From Immersiella caudata (lineage: Eukaryota > Ascomycota > Sordariomycetes > Sordariales > Lasiosphaeriaceae), in contig JAULSU010000005.1 in assembly GCA_030512335.1 (NCBI GenBank), positions 4,545,501 to 4,609,500 of the forward strand: 64,000 nucleotides of DNA. The letters run 5' to 3'. The notes under the pieces were generated by a model that did not search any database, was not told where the DNA came from, and saw nothing but the letters and a program-made list of their open reading frames with translations. This document shows positions 44,914-56,219 of this stretch, piece after piece. Positions within the stretch are counted from its first letter, which is position 1. Each line of letters begins with the position of its first letter. Both the position numbers and the translations under genes were made by a program.

Positions 44914-47677
44914 TCTTGCTCGATAGTTTCTGGACGTTTTGACGAAGTACGGAAGTAATCCGGGGCAGGAATGGCTGCATATATGGGGGATTAACAGATC
45001 GGTTTCTGGGACGAGCAGCCAGGCCAGAGACCAGGCGTTCTTCCAGGATCAAATCGGACCCTGGCTCCAGGCCAACATGATCACCGTCTCGGTATAGCCT
45101 GCCCATCTTTGGACCCCGGACACTGGGGGGGACAGGGGGTCCGACAATAATGGAGGGTGGACTGCAACGGCGACTGGCTTGGGCAGAGCACGAGTGTGGC
45201 GCCTTGGCGGGACCGCGGTTTGGGCCGACCGTGGTAGCGACTGGGCGGAACTCAATGCGTTGAGAGAGGTCCCCAGCTAGGCATGGTGGGACACTTGGCG
45301 TCCGGCCCAGACGGCGAGGGCGGACATGCATCGCCGAAGAAGATGAAGAACTGAGCTGTGAGTGGCCGACTTGTAACGACTACCGTCCCCCTCAACGTCG
45401 CCGTAAACCACGAGTAGTCTGGCCTGGTGTGCGAGCAATCTAGATAGAGTAGCTCACAACCATCGTCCTGGTTTTGAAAGACCCGCCGTGGTTCAGAGGG
45501 AAGAACTACCGTGCACCAACCGGCTGTTCGTTCCCGAGACTGCCAGCGACCAGACCCAAGACTCCACGAGACGAGTGTGCACCCACTGGCATCGCATCAC
45601 TGTGGACACTATCTCCAGACATCGAGTGACGGCTTGGCCGGTAGACTTATCTCGGCTGTCTGTCTTGTAACTGGAAAGTCGGGAACATATCCACCAGCGC
45701 CCCCCCCCTAGACACCACCCTCGCGATGGAGCCTTCGCAACGTGAATGGAGCCTTCAATGCGGAGGTTGTTGTGCAAGTGCTAGCGCATCGCAAAAAGCC
45801 CCGTCGCGCGACAAACCTGGACGCCGGAGGTGTGCGCCATGACGTTTTCGTGTTTGCGCCTCTGCAGTCTCCGGTGTGCGCTTGCTCAAGTCCTGGAAGA
45901 AGGCCCGGATGGCAAAATGGCAAAAAGCAGCGGAAGCTCGCGCGCCAATGGCCGACGGAACAGAGCTCGACCTCGTTGCCACCCCGTCGTCGCCTGGCTG
46001 TGGCAGGTGTGTGTGCTACTAATTGCGAAAATGGAAAAATAATCGCCGAAGAGGTCAGTGAGCCGGTCGGTCGATTTTGATGCAAATTCGCGGCGAGGTT
46101 TGAGGATGGCTGGTTCTTTTGTCGAAATTCAGGAATGTTGAGCGAGTCTGCGCTGGCGAAGCTTTACGGGCCCTGCATTTCCGCCTGTACGCACTGCGGC
46201 GAATGTCCGCAGCGCCGCATCGCAGCAGGACTGGGATCCTTCGGGATGCGCCCGAGCCTGGACGAGTAGAAACGTGCAGGGTATGGCGCAGCGAATCGAA
46301 GTGCAGCGAATTGCGACGACTGGGACGTCGTGATGAAGGAGGGGGACGTTGGTTGTGGGGTGAGTGGATTTGCGGAGGCGGGGCTCACCTGCGGGCGGAA
46401 TTCCTTCTTCCCGTGCGTGCGGGGTCACCATCTTCCACCGCAGCGTCTTCCACTTCTTCCCCCTTCTCCCCAACGGCTTGCCCAGAACAACGACAGAAGG
46501 CCGCTGCTGAAACCGGCCGCTGGCCAAGTCGGGAGCTTGCCCGATCGAAAAAAACGGCGGACGCCTTCCGCGCGCCACCACGCATCACAAGGAAGCAACC
46601 AACCCGGTCGCGCCTGCCAACCTCTTTGGTGCGATTGCAGCACGAGTCGACGCCCCTCTGCGGCACTGTTTATCTGTGGCCTTTCAGATGGCAATCCTCA
46701 ATTGCTACAAGTCTGGATGAGCGGTGAGTGCCCCACGTAATGCGCAATTTCTAAATCCAATTTTATCGCGCCGCTCCACTGTAGTCTCGTCCCTGTTAGG
46801 GTGTGATCACGAGATGAGGGAGGAAATGCGGTGTTTGAGAAAGTGGACCAAAACCTCCACCGCTTGTCCCTGCTCCACGTGGGAAACCGGCCCGCCAGCC
46901 CAGGGTTCCCATCCCGTGTTCACTGCCCAGACGAACCCACATCCGTGTCAAAGGTTTAATGGAGCGACCCTGTTCGTTACCAACGGCTACGACGACGCTT
47001 TTACGAGCTCCCAAGCAGCGGGCTCCCAGCTGGCTTCGCTGGCACGCTGTCTTCCTGGGTCGTCAATACGGTGGCATTTGACAGTGACATTGGACTCATG
47101 ACGAAAAGCGGCCCCAGATTCGCTTCCAGGTTGCCAGAGGAACCCGCTTGTCTGGCAGCCCTGGAGACCGACTGCGCCGCTGCTTATCATCTGCAAGTCA
47201 GCCAACGCCCGAAAATTCTCTGGTTCACGTTTCGTGCGAGCGCATCCTTGGACATCCTTGGTCACCCCTGACAGCAAAATGTGTCAGTGCTCGATCAGCC
47301 GTCTCGGCATCGCATGCGACACGACGACGGTGCGGGAGACACAATTGAAGTCAGGTAGCGGGGCGGCTTGACCAAGGCTTTGGAACAAGAGCCGGAAACA
47401 TTGTCTTTGGTTCATGTCTGTGCCGATTGAGCGGGAGTGCGATGAGGTGAATGTCGTGCGTTTGAGGGTGAGGTTTGAGGGTTAGGGTGTGAAGGCCTTT
47501 TGCGGGTGCAAAATTGCAGTGATGTCCCATTGTGGGGTTTCATTTTGTCAGCATTCCAATGGCGCAGCTTTTGTAGCCATACCAGTAGAGTTGGTGGAAT
47601 CACTGATGTTGGTTCATGTTATAGTGTCTCCTTCGCCCCGGCCTCCACCATCCATGCTCATTCATAACAGTCGCCAA
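44914..47677. other. gene-poor GC-rich intergenic region
   Basis: Long open frames overlap on both strands between 45.7 and 47.1 kb (for example 46119-46727 +). Their composition (Arg/Ala/Ser, changing hydrophobicity) and the simultaneous openness of several frames point to high GC rather than coding. No family motif or consistent splice pattern was found. Confidence 0.5.
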
Positions 47678-48432
47678 TCAGAAACCCCTAATTTGGCCAA
47701 GGGGAAGATTTGTTAGGGCTGTCATGAGAGCGGGGCTGAGTTGAGCATGAGCTTCTGCCTCCCATTGATGTTTCGTATGGATGGTGGCGTTCTTCAGGAT
47801 GTAGACTCCGCTTAAGAACCAGATCTTCGGCTTCCGGTGACCACAGACTTTCCAGCTGTTGGCTGCAGTGAGCCACCTCCTCAAAGCCTTTTGCGCCTCG
47901 GAGCTAAGGAGTGCTTGGTTCTTGAAGAAATCAAGGGGCCTGAAGAATTTCTATTAGTCGCCTTAGAAAAGGGGAGCAACCCCTTGAATCGGAAGACAGA
48001 ATCATAACTCTTGAGAACAATCCGAAAGCCCTGTTCCGCCACGACAACATTCTCTACCTTTCTGCCCAGTCCAAACCTCAAGTTCACTATCTCGGCAATC
48101 TCGACTGCCGGGTCAACACTCCAGTCTTTGTCTTGCCGTAACTTGAGCGAGTTGATCGAGCTGCACCAAGTTTCATCTTCAAGCTCCTGTGGCCTGCTCC
48201 ATAGTTAGTGCGAGTGAAAATTCCCTGCAGCAGTTGTGGCAAGAGGGAACTTACCCGAGGGTTTTGTGGGAGTACAGCCCTGTTGCATCGGGATCTGCGT
48301 AGTGCTCCAGGACGAGACTCCCGAGACTTGGATACCAGCGCCCATAATATTCATTGTTTCGCTCATCATTCCACCGTTGCATGGCTTCTGGTTGGCAAAG
48401 ACACCAGTGCCACAATGACATGATTGGTGGCA
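47678..48432 (-). CDS. uncharacterised fungal protein, possibly truncated
   Basis: Minus-strand exons can be pieced together. Exon A contains CQPEAMQRWNDERNNEYYG and WYPSLGSLVLEHYADPDATG. A GTAAGT donor follows it at about 48255, and the acceptor is near 48195. Exon B contains DKDWSVDPAVEIAEIVNLRF and VVVAEQGFRIVLKSYDS. Exon C contains LLSSEAQKALRRWLTAANSW, KPKIWFLSGVYILKNATIH and ALMTALTNLPLGQ, ending at 47678. Going from B to C needs a very short (41-bp, GTTGCT donor) intron or a frameshift near 47950-47990. The KPKIWFLSGVY block recalls a common fungal family of unknown function. The start could be the ATG at 48432 (MPPIMSLWHW) or lie further upstream, touching the M13 gene's 3' end at 48552. 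Confidence 0.45.
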
Positions 48433-48551
48433 TGGTGGCATGGCCCTGGATGACAGACCGGTGGCGTGACTCCTGCAGAACTTTGACAAATTCGACTCTA
48501 GCATCAGGAGAGCAACCTCGACCACTTCTCGTCTTTCCAGCACCCCGGAGA

Positions 48552-50687
48552 CTACCACAACTCACAAACCGGCTCCTTCACCTCACACCCAAAAGCCTCC
48601 TTAAAAGCCCTCGAATTAGCCGTCGTCCCCATCACCCTCACCACATTCGGAGAGTGCACTCCCGTCGGTATCGTCGCCCTCAACCCATCCTCACTAACCA
48701 ACCCACACCAAAAGTTCCCATATGCCATAAAAAACAACTGCTCATCCGTCCACTCCTCCAACCCCGGCAACGCCATCTCCTCAGTCCCATCTAACTTCCT
48801 CCTCAACTGCCACGCCTCCCAAGCAGCCACAATCCCGGCTGAATCCGCTTCGTTCTCACCCAGTGTTTGCTCCCCATCTACCTTAAACCCAGTACTATTC
48901 GTACTCTTCCCATCGTTCGGAAACGCAGTGATATTCCCAAACTGCTCCACAAAACACCTCTCCCTCTTCTGATACTCCACAAGCACATCATCGCTCCACC
49001 AATTCGTCAATTTCCCTGTGCCGTCAAAGTTCCTTCCGTTTTTGTCGAAGCCGTGGCTTACTTCGTGGCCAGCTACTGCACCGAAGGCACCGTAGTTGAC
49101 TGCGGAGGGGAAGTCACCGCCGAAGACGGGGGATTGGAGGATGCCAGCGGGGAATGTGATTTGGTTGATGTCCCAAGTGTAATAGGCGTTTACGATGAAG
49201 GCGTAGGATGTTGACCAGTCGAGGCGGTCGGTTGGGTGGGATAGCAATTTGAAGTTGCGGATGATGGAAGCGTTTTTGGCGGCTAGTTCGTTCTGAAAGT
49301 GGGAGGTTGAGACGGGGGTATCGGCGTAGTATGTACGGAGAACATTTGGATCTGTGATGTTGGGGATGGCAGTCGGATACCCAATCTTCTGGATGATTTT
49401 GTCGACTTTGTCCATGGCTTTTGTCCGCGTCGGCTCATCCATCCAGGATAATGTCTTGAATTTCTCAATGTACGCTTCCCGAATGTCAGAAATAACTTGA
49501 TTTGAAAGATCCCTGTCACGCGCGGAAAAGGTGTGTTCGATGAAAAACCGGGATAGAATCCAGCCGAGGTTGGATGACACAAGGGACAGACAGGATTTCC
49601 AGCGGGGAGTAGGGTCGACGGTGGTGGTGATTCCGCGGAGAGTGTCGCGGAGTTTGAGATAAGGGGCGAAGATCTCGCCGGCGAATACGGCGGTGCGGGT
49701 TTGGATGATGACGGCCCAGAGGAAGTAGGCTTCGATGGTGGAACGCGAGTGTGAGGAGAGAATGCGGGTGAGGTTTCCATAGTAGGAGGTGTAGAGGATG
49801 ACGTTGATGTCGGAGGAGATATTTGGCGGGGCAAAGGCGGAAAAGAGTTTGGTGAGGCCGAGTTCGGGGGCGAGGGCGTCGGCTTCAATTAGCGGGAGTT
49901 TAGAGGCGAGTTCGTAGTAATTTTTGTTGCTTGGGGAAGAGATGGACACTAGATCGGCCTCGAGCTTTGCGATTTGGCGGGCTTGTTCGGTGTAATTTGC
50001 GACTGTCCCTGAGCTGTTTCCCAGGACAGCTTCCATGATGCCAGCCACGACGGGAACGTACTGCTCAACCATTGAAGCGTTGGCGTAAAACTCCTTCCTA
50101 CCGGGAAGTCCGTACCACCCATCAAAGTTGAGGTTTGGCAGTTGAACGTCGGTGTTTTCGAGATCTGAGGTGATAGAAATGCTAGTGAGGGCGCTGGCGC
50201 CGAGCTGCTTCACAAAGATAGACGGTGCTGACCAATCGAGGTCGCCAGACTGGAATCTCTCCTTTAATTTATCAAGAAGCTCGATCATGGGGGCAATCCC
50301 GACCCTTCTGAGTGCTTCGACATCCAGGCAAGCGCTGTGGGCTTTCTTGAGCTTGATGAAGTTCTCTTGGTCCACTGATGTATCCCGTTGATGGAGATTG
50401 CGCGGTGAGAACTGTGAGTGAGATGAATTGCCCGGATACTCCCCCTCCACGATAGACCGCAACAAATTGTCGCCTTTTGTTCTTAGAGTTACCATCTGGT
50501 TGTATTCGAGCTGCGTTGATGGGATCTTATTCCGGGCGCGCCATCCTCCACAGACCACTTCCTCAAAGTTGGTGCAGGGATCGAGGTCCTTGTAATTGGG
50601 TGCCAAATTCATGACGTATTCTTCTGCCAGTTGGATGCATGCTGGCGTTGTGCAAAGAGCACGGGTAATGTTTTTAAGGGCGACCAT
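48552..50687 (-). CDS. M13 family (neprilysin-like) zinc metallopeptidase
   Basis: A single 711-codon frame. The zinc-binding HExxH is in VAGHEVSHGFD (His541, Glu542, His545). The third ligand lies in GENEAD (Glu611, with Asp615). The substrate-binding NAYY is present as FIVNAYYTWDINQITFPAG, and the family's C-terminal CxxW is CELW at the end. The N-terminal Cys pairs (CTTPACIQLA, PCTNFEEVVCGGW) match the M13 ectodomain. M13 enzymes cleave peptides outside the cell and are normally type II membrane or secreted proteins. Here the frame starts only about ten residues before CTTPAC, with no signal peptide or anchor. A TAA lies in the same frame just upstream, near 50750, so a 5' exon carrying the signal may have been missed. 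Confidence 0.9.
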   Translation of the reverse strand: MVALKNITRALCTTPACIQLAEEYVMNLAPNYKDLDPCTNFEEVVCGGWRARNKIPSTQLEYNQMVTLRTKGDNLLRSIVEGEYPGNSSHSQFSPRNLHQRDTSVDQENFIKLKKAHSACLDVEALRRVGIAPMIELLDKLKERFQSGDLDWSAPSIFVKQLGASALTSISITSDLENTDVQLPNLNFDGWYGLPGRKEFYANASMVEQYVPVVAGIMEAVLGNSSGTVANYTEQARQIAKLEADLVSISSPSNKNYYELASKLPLIEADALAPELGLTKLFSAFAPPNISSDINVILYTSYYGNLTRILSSHSRSTIEAYFLWAVIIQTRTAVFAGEIFAPYLKLRDTLRGITTTVDPTPRWKSCLSLVSSNLGWILSRFFIEHTFSARDRDLSNQVISDIREAYIEKFKTLSWMDEPTRTKAMDKVDKIIQKIGYPTAIPNITDPNVLRTYYADTPVSTSHFQNELAAKNASIIRNFKLLSHPTDRLDWSTSYAFIVNAYYTWDINQITFPAGILQSPVFGGDFPSAVNYGAFGAVAGHEVSHGFDKNGRNFDGTGKLTNWWSDDVLVEYQKRERCFVEQFGNITAFPNDGKSTNSTGFKVDGEQTLGENEADSAGIVAAWEAWQLRRKLDGTEEMALPGLEEWTDEQLFFMAYGNFWCGLVSEDGLRATIPTGVHSPNVVRVMGTTANSRAFKEAFGCEVKEPVCELW

Positions 50688-51496
50688 TGCACAGAAGGAG
50701 ACCTGGGGCAGAGAGCTGCAATCCCCTGTGTGAGAGATGATGGCCCCTTTTCCTTATACTCGAGGGCTCATGCCTCAGCTTCAGCCGGGACCGGAGTTTC
50801 CTGGTGAGCCCATGCACCTCTATATTCTGCTCATATAAAGGAGGCTTTCCGCTCAAATACCGGGCCCGCTTGTTTGTGGCTCAACAAGCATCAACCTATA
50901 AACTCGCAATTAATCGGAATCGCCCTTTAAGACTCTTGTCAGACCAGTGCGGATTGCTTTGCTGTGGGACCCGTGCTGCACATGGGGATCCAGCCTAAAT
51001 CCATTTTCGGGGCTCAACCAAAGCTTGATCGACACGCGCCGCTCAGCTGCAGTTACGGCGACGATTGGAATTTGTGGACATTGTTCTCGCCGGAAGACGC
51101 TACTTTGTATTAGATCATTTCCAAGGATCTTGAGTTGCACACGCGCAACGTTCTGTGACTAGAAATTTGCTGATGAGGTGAGACGGTGAAAGAGTCCGTC
51201 GGGCGACCTCACCAGTGCCGATAACAAAATGTACGCACGCACGGTCTGACATGATTTAGCCGTCAGGGCGTGCAGTGGCGGAGTTAAAAGTACAGACCAC
51301 AACACCAACAAACTAGTAGCGGCAAGGAGAACTGAATCTCGCTTTTCAGAAAGGTCTGATAGACTCGTCTACCATAAAACCCAACCTTCAACAGCTCAAC
51401 ACATCCAGATGGGCCAAACGATCCCTTTCCCTGGATGGGGCGTTTCGGGCGATATAATGTCTACTCTGATCCTCTCAACACCCCCTCATACATCGC
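50688..51496. other. intergenic region
   Basis: It contains the M13 promoter and the 3' flank of the oxidoreductase. I looked for a 5' exon encoding a signal peptide for the M13 gene and saw no convincing one. Confidence 0.45.
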
Positions 51497-52525
51497 TCAG
51501 TGACTGTGATCCACCACGACAACCATCTTCCCCTTGGCCAAACCCTCCTCCATATATCGATGTGCTTCCTGAATCTCCTCAAACCGAAACACCTTGAACG
51601 GCTTCGCGTCAAACTTTCCATCAGCAACAGCCTTGACAATCTTCCTCAGCGGAACATCCGACAGCGGAAACTCCGGCGTACCAAATACAAAACTCCCAAA
51701 AAAGTTGAGATGCACCCCACTGGCCATCTGCAATAGCGGGTTGAAGTCCTGTATCGGATCCAACCCCCCAAGCCACCCCGCAAGACAAACCCTCCCATCC
51801 CTCTTGACCATCGTCAACGACTCGACAACAGTGCTATTCCCCACCAGTTCCAAAACCCGATCAAACTTAACCCCCTTTCCCATCCTCTCCGGCAAACCCT
51901 TCCCTTCCAATACCACCTCCCTCACACCCAACCCCTTCAACTCCCCTTCCTTCCCCATACTCCTCGTTGTGCCCGTAACCACCGCTCCAACCTCCACCGC
52001 CAAATTCACTGCCGCCCTCCCAAACGCCGAACTTGCTCCGCGAATTAACAACGTATGTCCCCTTTCCAGTCCCAAATTCCGAAACAAACAAGTCCACGCC
52101 GTAGCGTAACTCTCCGGCAGCGCAGCCACTTCCCCCCAACTTAATCTCATTTCTTCCCCTCCCTCTACATCAACAAGAGGTACGACATTCTCAACCCTTG
52201 CAACAGTATACTCGGCATAACTACCCGGTATCGTCCTCCCCAGTCCACCCATGATACTCGCAACGGGTGTCCCGATGGGAATTTCGTTTCCGGGACAAGA
52301 GGCGATAGTCCCGACGCATTCGATTCCGGAGATGGGGACGGATTCGGCCCATTCGCCGCGGCGCATGTGCATTTCTGCGTGGTTGATACCAAAGGCGTGG
52401 ATTTTGATGAGGGCGGTTCCGGGGGTGGGGGTGGGGAGGGGGAGGGTGGTGATGGAGAGGACCGAGGGGGGGCCGAATGCGGAGATGAGGACAGCGCGCA
52501 TGGTGGGGGGTAGGGTGGAGGACAT
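51497..52525 (-). CDS. medium-chain dehydrogenase/reductase, quinone-oxidoreductase-like
   Basis: This is an intronless gene of 342 residues. The N-terminal GroES-like part starts MRAVLISAFGPPSVLSITTL with IKIHAFGINHAEMHMRRGEW, as in zinc-free quinone oxidoreductases. The Rossmann part begins LLIRGASSAFGRAAVNLAVE near residue 160 and is the NADP(H) site; its glycine-rich turn is SSAFG instead of the usual AGGVG. The C-terminus is KGKMVVVVDHSH. The structural-zinc cysteines of alcohol dehydrogenases are absent. The likely activity is NADPH-dependent reduction of quinones or enones. Confidence 0.87.
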   Translation of the reverse strand: MSSTLPPTMRAVLISAFGPPSVLSITTLPLPTPTPGTALIKIHAFGINHAEMHMRRGEWAESVPISGIECVGTIASCPGNEIPIGTPVASIMGGLGRTIPGSYAEYTVARVENVVPLVDVEGGEEMRLSWGEVAALPESYATAWTCLFRNLGLERGHTLLIRGASSAFGRAAVNLAVEVGAVVTGTTRSMGKEGELKGLGVREVVLEGKGLPERMGKGVKFDRVLELVGNSTVVESLTMVKRDGRVCLAGWLGGLDPIQDFNPLLQMASGVHLNFFGSFVFGTPEFPLSDVPLRKIVKAVADGKFDAKPFKVFRFEEIQEAHRYMEEGLAKGKMVVVVDHSH

Positions 52526-53029
52526 GATGGAAGAATTTGAACTGGTGCAAATTGGACTAGTTAAATTCTGGATGAGAGTTTCCTTAGGGAGTCATGCTTG
52601 GGATGGGGCTTGATGCCAAGGTCTGCCTGCTCTTATAGCTGTGACTTTGTTCAGTTTTGTAGCTCTTTCCGCGGAGTTGACAAGTAGGCGTACGCCCTTT
52701 CTTTGGCATATGTAATTATGATGGCCGAAAGCGGAAACCTTGATTCCATGCCCAAAGTGATCGACAGAGCGTATGCGGGTGCTGAATAAGACTCGCGACA
52801 GAACAGGATACTACACGGTACAGCGCTCAACGGCATCTATTGGGGGGACTGTGACAATTGCTACCGGTTGCATGGAGGGGGGCTTTTAGCTTGATGGTTG
52901 GGTCTTGATGTTGTCATTGTGCCTGCCTGGAACCTCGGACTTTTTTGCGAACTGATGAGCTCACAAACTCTCGCTCACTCAACTCTTAAACGATGAGTCG
53001 TAGCCGGGTGACCACTGTGATGGTTTTTA
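52526..53029. other. intergenic region
   Basis: Promoter of the oxidoreductase; no gene was seen. Confidence 0.5.
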
Positions 53030-53490
53030 CAATCATGAATTGATGAAGTAAGACACCGATTCATCCAATAGCCCGACATCTGAGCAGCCACCAACCCTCT
53101 ATCCAGGAGAAACCCCACCCACCTGCCCGGGTTGCCATCCATCCATGCCATGAACCCCCGAATAAAAGTTAATCTCGTACACATCGCATCCTTGCTTAGC
53201 ACCGCCTCCTACGCAATTGGTAGTCCGACGCAAATAAGATCCAGCGTCGTTCCATCTCCACCATAATCTTCCCCGCGCAGCATGTCAGAAGCAATGCGAT
53301 GAGAGACCAGAGGGTAGTGACGCCTGAAATGGCAAGCACGGCGACATGCGTGTGCGGGAGGGCGAGGTCATGCTCCGAGAGGGAGTTGAGGAATTGGGGC
53401 GTGCAGGAGAGGATAACGAGGGAGACAACAAGCTGGAGGAAGCGGATTGTGAGGGAGATGAGTTTGAGGAGGGGCTTCGTTAAGGAGGAG
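53030..53490 (-). pseudogene. MARVEL-like small membrane protein gene with frame breaks
   Basis: On the minus strand a strongly hydrophobic frame reads KPLLKLISLTIRFLQLVVSL, then a loop with CTPQFLNSLSEHD, then HVAVLAISGVTTLWSLIALL. This is the first half of a four-helix MARVEL-like fungal membrane protein. The only ATG nearby (MSLLLNE at about 53496) is one frame off. The second half (TTNCVGGGAKQGCDVYEINF) is again in a different frame. Either introns are missed or the gene carries indels. Confidence 0.38.
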
Positions 53491-54250
53491 GGACATGATC
53501 ACCTGTTTTAGCTGGAAATACTTTATGGTTTTTTTTTCTGCCGAGGAATTACGGGGATGTAGGTGAGAAAAGAGAATCGCAGAGTAGAATCTATCGGTTG
53601 TTTCGATGCAAGAAATACAAGCGTTGTCATGTCGCAAGGCATGATGTTGTCGCTGGAACGCATCTGGTGAGAAGCTGCTGATTGGCATGCTTGTAAGTCA
53701 CCACCCGCCACCAGCCGGCCGAAGCTCGGCTTTTGCTCGCCGAAGACACAACTTGAACATTGCGCATCTGCCCCCGTCATCTCGATTGAATTTTTGTCGA
53801 AGAAAAGAAAAATGTGAGTCACAATACCTTAACCTGTGGAAGTGTTGACGATTTGGACGAGGTTCTATCGCCAAGTCTTCGGCTTGACCAGGTTGGTGCG
53901 GAATGTGGGGAGAAGTTCCGAACATGAGCGGATGCAGAACCTGGTGCTCTCTGCCGTCACCCACCTTTCCCACTCCATGTCAATGGTACCTTAATTACCG
54001 CTTACCGGCGCTCAGGTAGTTAGGTAGGCTTCTAATTTGTTCGGCGGGCCTTCCTCCACCGTCTTTGCATGAAGGCCCACACACCCTCATCTGCGCCCAA
54101 AACCTCCCTCCCCTTTTGTTGTCGTCCTTTTTTTTTTTTTTTCGTTCTAAAACTAAACGCAGCGCAGCCTTCCCACGTGGCCTGCATGATTTATCGCTTT
54201 GAGGTTCCAGTTCCGTCCGCACATTCCCTCAGGCCATTCCCTGTGCCGAC
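53491..54250. other. intergenic region and GMC promoter
   Basis: It contains a poly-T tract near 54128-54142, about 110 bases before the GMC start, a common fungal promoter feature. No gene was seen. Confidence 0.5.
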
Positions 54251-56219
54251 ATGATGCATGTCTCGCCATGGGCATTGGCGGCTGTGCTACTGGGCGCTTC
54301 GCCATTTGTCGCAGCTGTTGACGAGAACATCGCCATAGCAGATGCAACGGCAGAAAGCACTGTGAAGGCGCCCGGGCCAAAATTTGATTTCGTGAGTCGC
54401 GCAATCATGTCCCCTCTTCGGTCAGGGATGGCGTGGCTGACAAAGGGTCACAATATCGCAGATTGTCGTTGGTGGAGGGACTGCCGGCTCTACCCTTGCC
54501 ACGCGGCTGAGCCTCGGGCTGCCATGGGCGAGCGTCTTGCTCATCGAAGCCGGTCCCTCGGCCTTGGGGGAGGACCGCATCAACATTCCCGGCCGGAAGG
54601 GCTCGACGCTGGGGACTGTCTACGACTGGAACTTCACCACGACGACACAGCCGGGAGCCAGGAACCGTGTCTTTGCCGCTCCGAGGGGAAAGGTCCTGGG
54701 AGGCAGCTCGGCTTTGAATCTGATGAGCTGGGACCGAGCCAGCGCGCCCGAGTACGATGCGTGGGGGAGCCTTGGGAATGCCGGGTGGAGCTGGGATTCC
54801 ATGATCGCGACCATGACCAAGGCCGAAACTTTTACGCCCTCTGCCCATTACGGATCCCAGGGCGTGGGCAGCACAGGACCCATCAAGACTGTCATCAACC
54901 GCTTCATCCCCGAGCAGCAGAACTCGTGGATCCCAACCATGAACAATCTAGGAATTCCGCTCAATCGCGAGTCGCTGGGCGGGAACCCTCTCGGCGTCAT
55001 GTACCAGCCGAGCAACATCGACTCGACCGTCTGGAACCGGTCGTACGCCGCCAACGGGTACTTGGCGCAGGCGGGACCTAACCTCCACGTCCTAACAAAC
55101 ACCCGGGTCGCCAAGATCAACCTCGCTGCCAAGTCGCCATCATCTTCCCGGGTCGCAACAGGCGTGACTCTGCAAAACGGCACCGTCATTTCAGCCCGAG
55201 AAGAGGTTGTGCTCTCAGCAGGCTCCATCCAGAGCCCCGGGCTCCTGGAGCTGTCGGGCATCGGCCGACAAGACGTTCTTTCCACCGCAGGCGTCAGCCA
55301 GGTGATTGATCTCCCCGGGGTCGGCGAGAACCTCCAGGACCACATCCGGATCCAAGCCTCGTACGAGCTCAAGGGCAACTACAAGTCGTTTGACATGCTG
55401 CGCTACAACACCACCTTTGCTACCGAGCAGCTGAACCTATGGCGCCAAGGCCAGCTCTCCATGTACGACTACACAGGGAGCGCCTATACCTTCATGAACT
55501 GGGACCAAGCCGTCGGCACCAACGCTTCCGCGGTCCTGAAATCACTAGCTCGCAGCGTTGCCGGCACGTCGATCTCGGTGATCGACCAAAAGCGACTGAG
55601 TTTTCTCTCCAACCCTGCCGTTCCTCAACTCGAGGTCATCTTCTCGGATGGCTACACCGGTGTCAAAGGGTACCCCCTCCCGGACACTCCCCTCTATGGA
55701 AAGAACTTTTTTACCCTCATCGCCGCCGTCATGCACCCGCTGAGCCGTGGCAGTGTCCACATCACATCGTCCAATATTAGCACGCACCCGACTCTAAACC
55801 CAAACTACCTCTCCAACGAGTACGACGTGCAAGCTGCCATGACAGCCATCAAGTATGTGCGCAGGATCGCCAACACCCCTCCCATGTCCGACCTGTGGGT
55901 CACCGAGTACGAACCCGGACTGGTCGCCGTGCCTGATGCTGCCAACAACGACGCGCTGTGGCGCGATTTTGTGACAAACACGACCCTCTCCATATTCCAC
56001 CCCGTCGGCACCTGCGCCATGCTTCCGCGCTCCCAGGGGGGTGTGGTAGACGCCAAGTTGACGGTGTACGGCACAACTAACCTCCGCGTTGTGGATGCGA
56101 GTGTTATGCCCGTTTTGATCTCGGGGCATATCCAGACCGCGGTGTATGGGATCGCAGAGAGAGCCGCTGAGATTATGATTGGGAGTGCAACGCGATACGG
56201 GGGCGGTAAGGGGATGTGA
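54251..56219 (+). CDS. GMC oxidoreductase (AA3-type flavoenzyme), secreted
   Basis: Two exons (54251-54391, 54462-56219) join in phase to 632 residues. The start MMHVSPWALAAVLLGASPFV with AAVDEN gives a signal peptide. The FAD-binding Rossmann motif starts exon 2 as IVVGGGTAGSTLATRLS with SVLLIEAG. GMC signature 1 is the APRGKVLGGSSALNLMSWDR block; signature 2 is LSAGSIQSPGLLELSGIG. The active-site pair lies in IFHPVGTCAM (His560) and GHIQTAVYG (His603). This is the glucose/aryl-alcohol oxidase-like family, which supplies hydrogen peroxide or reduces quinones during lignocellulose attack. The substrate is not predictable from sequence alone. There are several N-glycosylation sites. Confidence 0.92.

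Noticed and set aside
46119..46727. 202-codon plus-strand frame in the gene-poor region
   Set aside because: Several frames on both strands are open at once. There is no motif, no splice pattern and an unstable composition.
49283..49888. 201-codon Pro/Ser-rich frame overlapping the M13 gene
   Set aside because: Same strand, different frame, inside a fully supported peptidase; low-complexity shadow.
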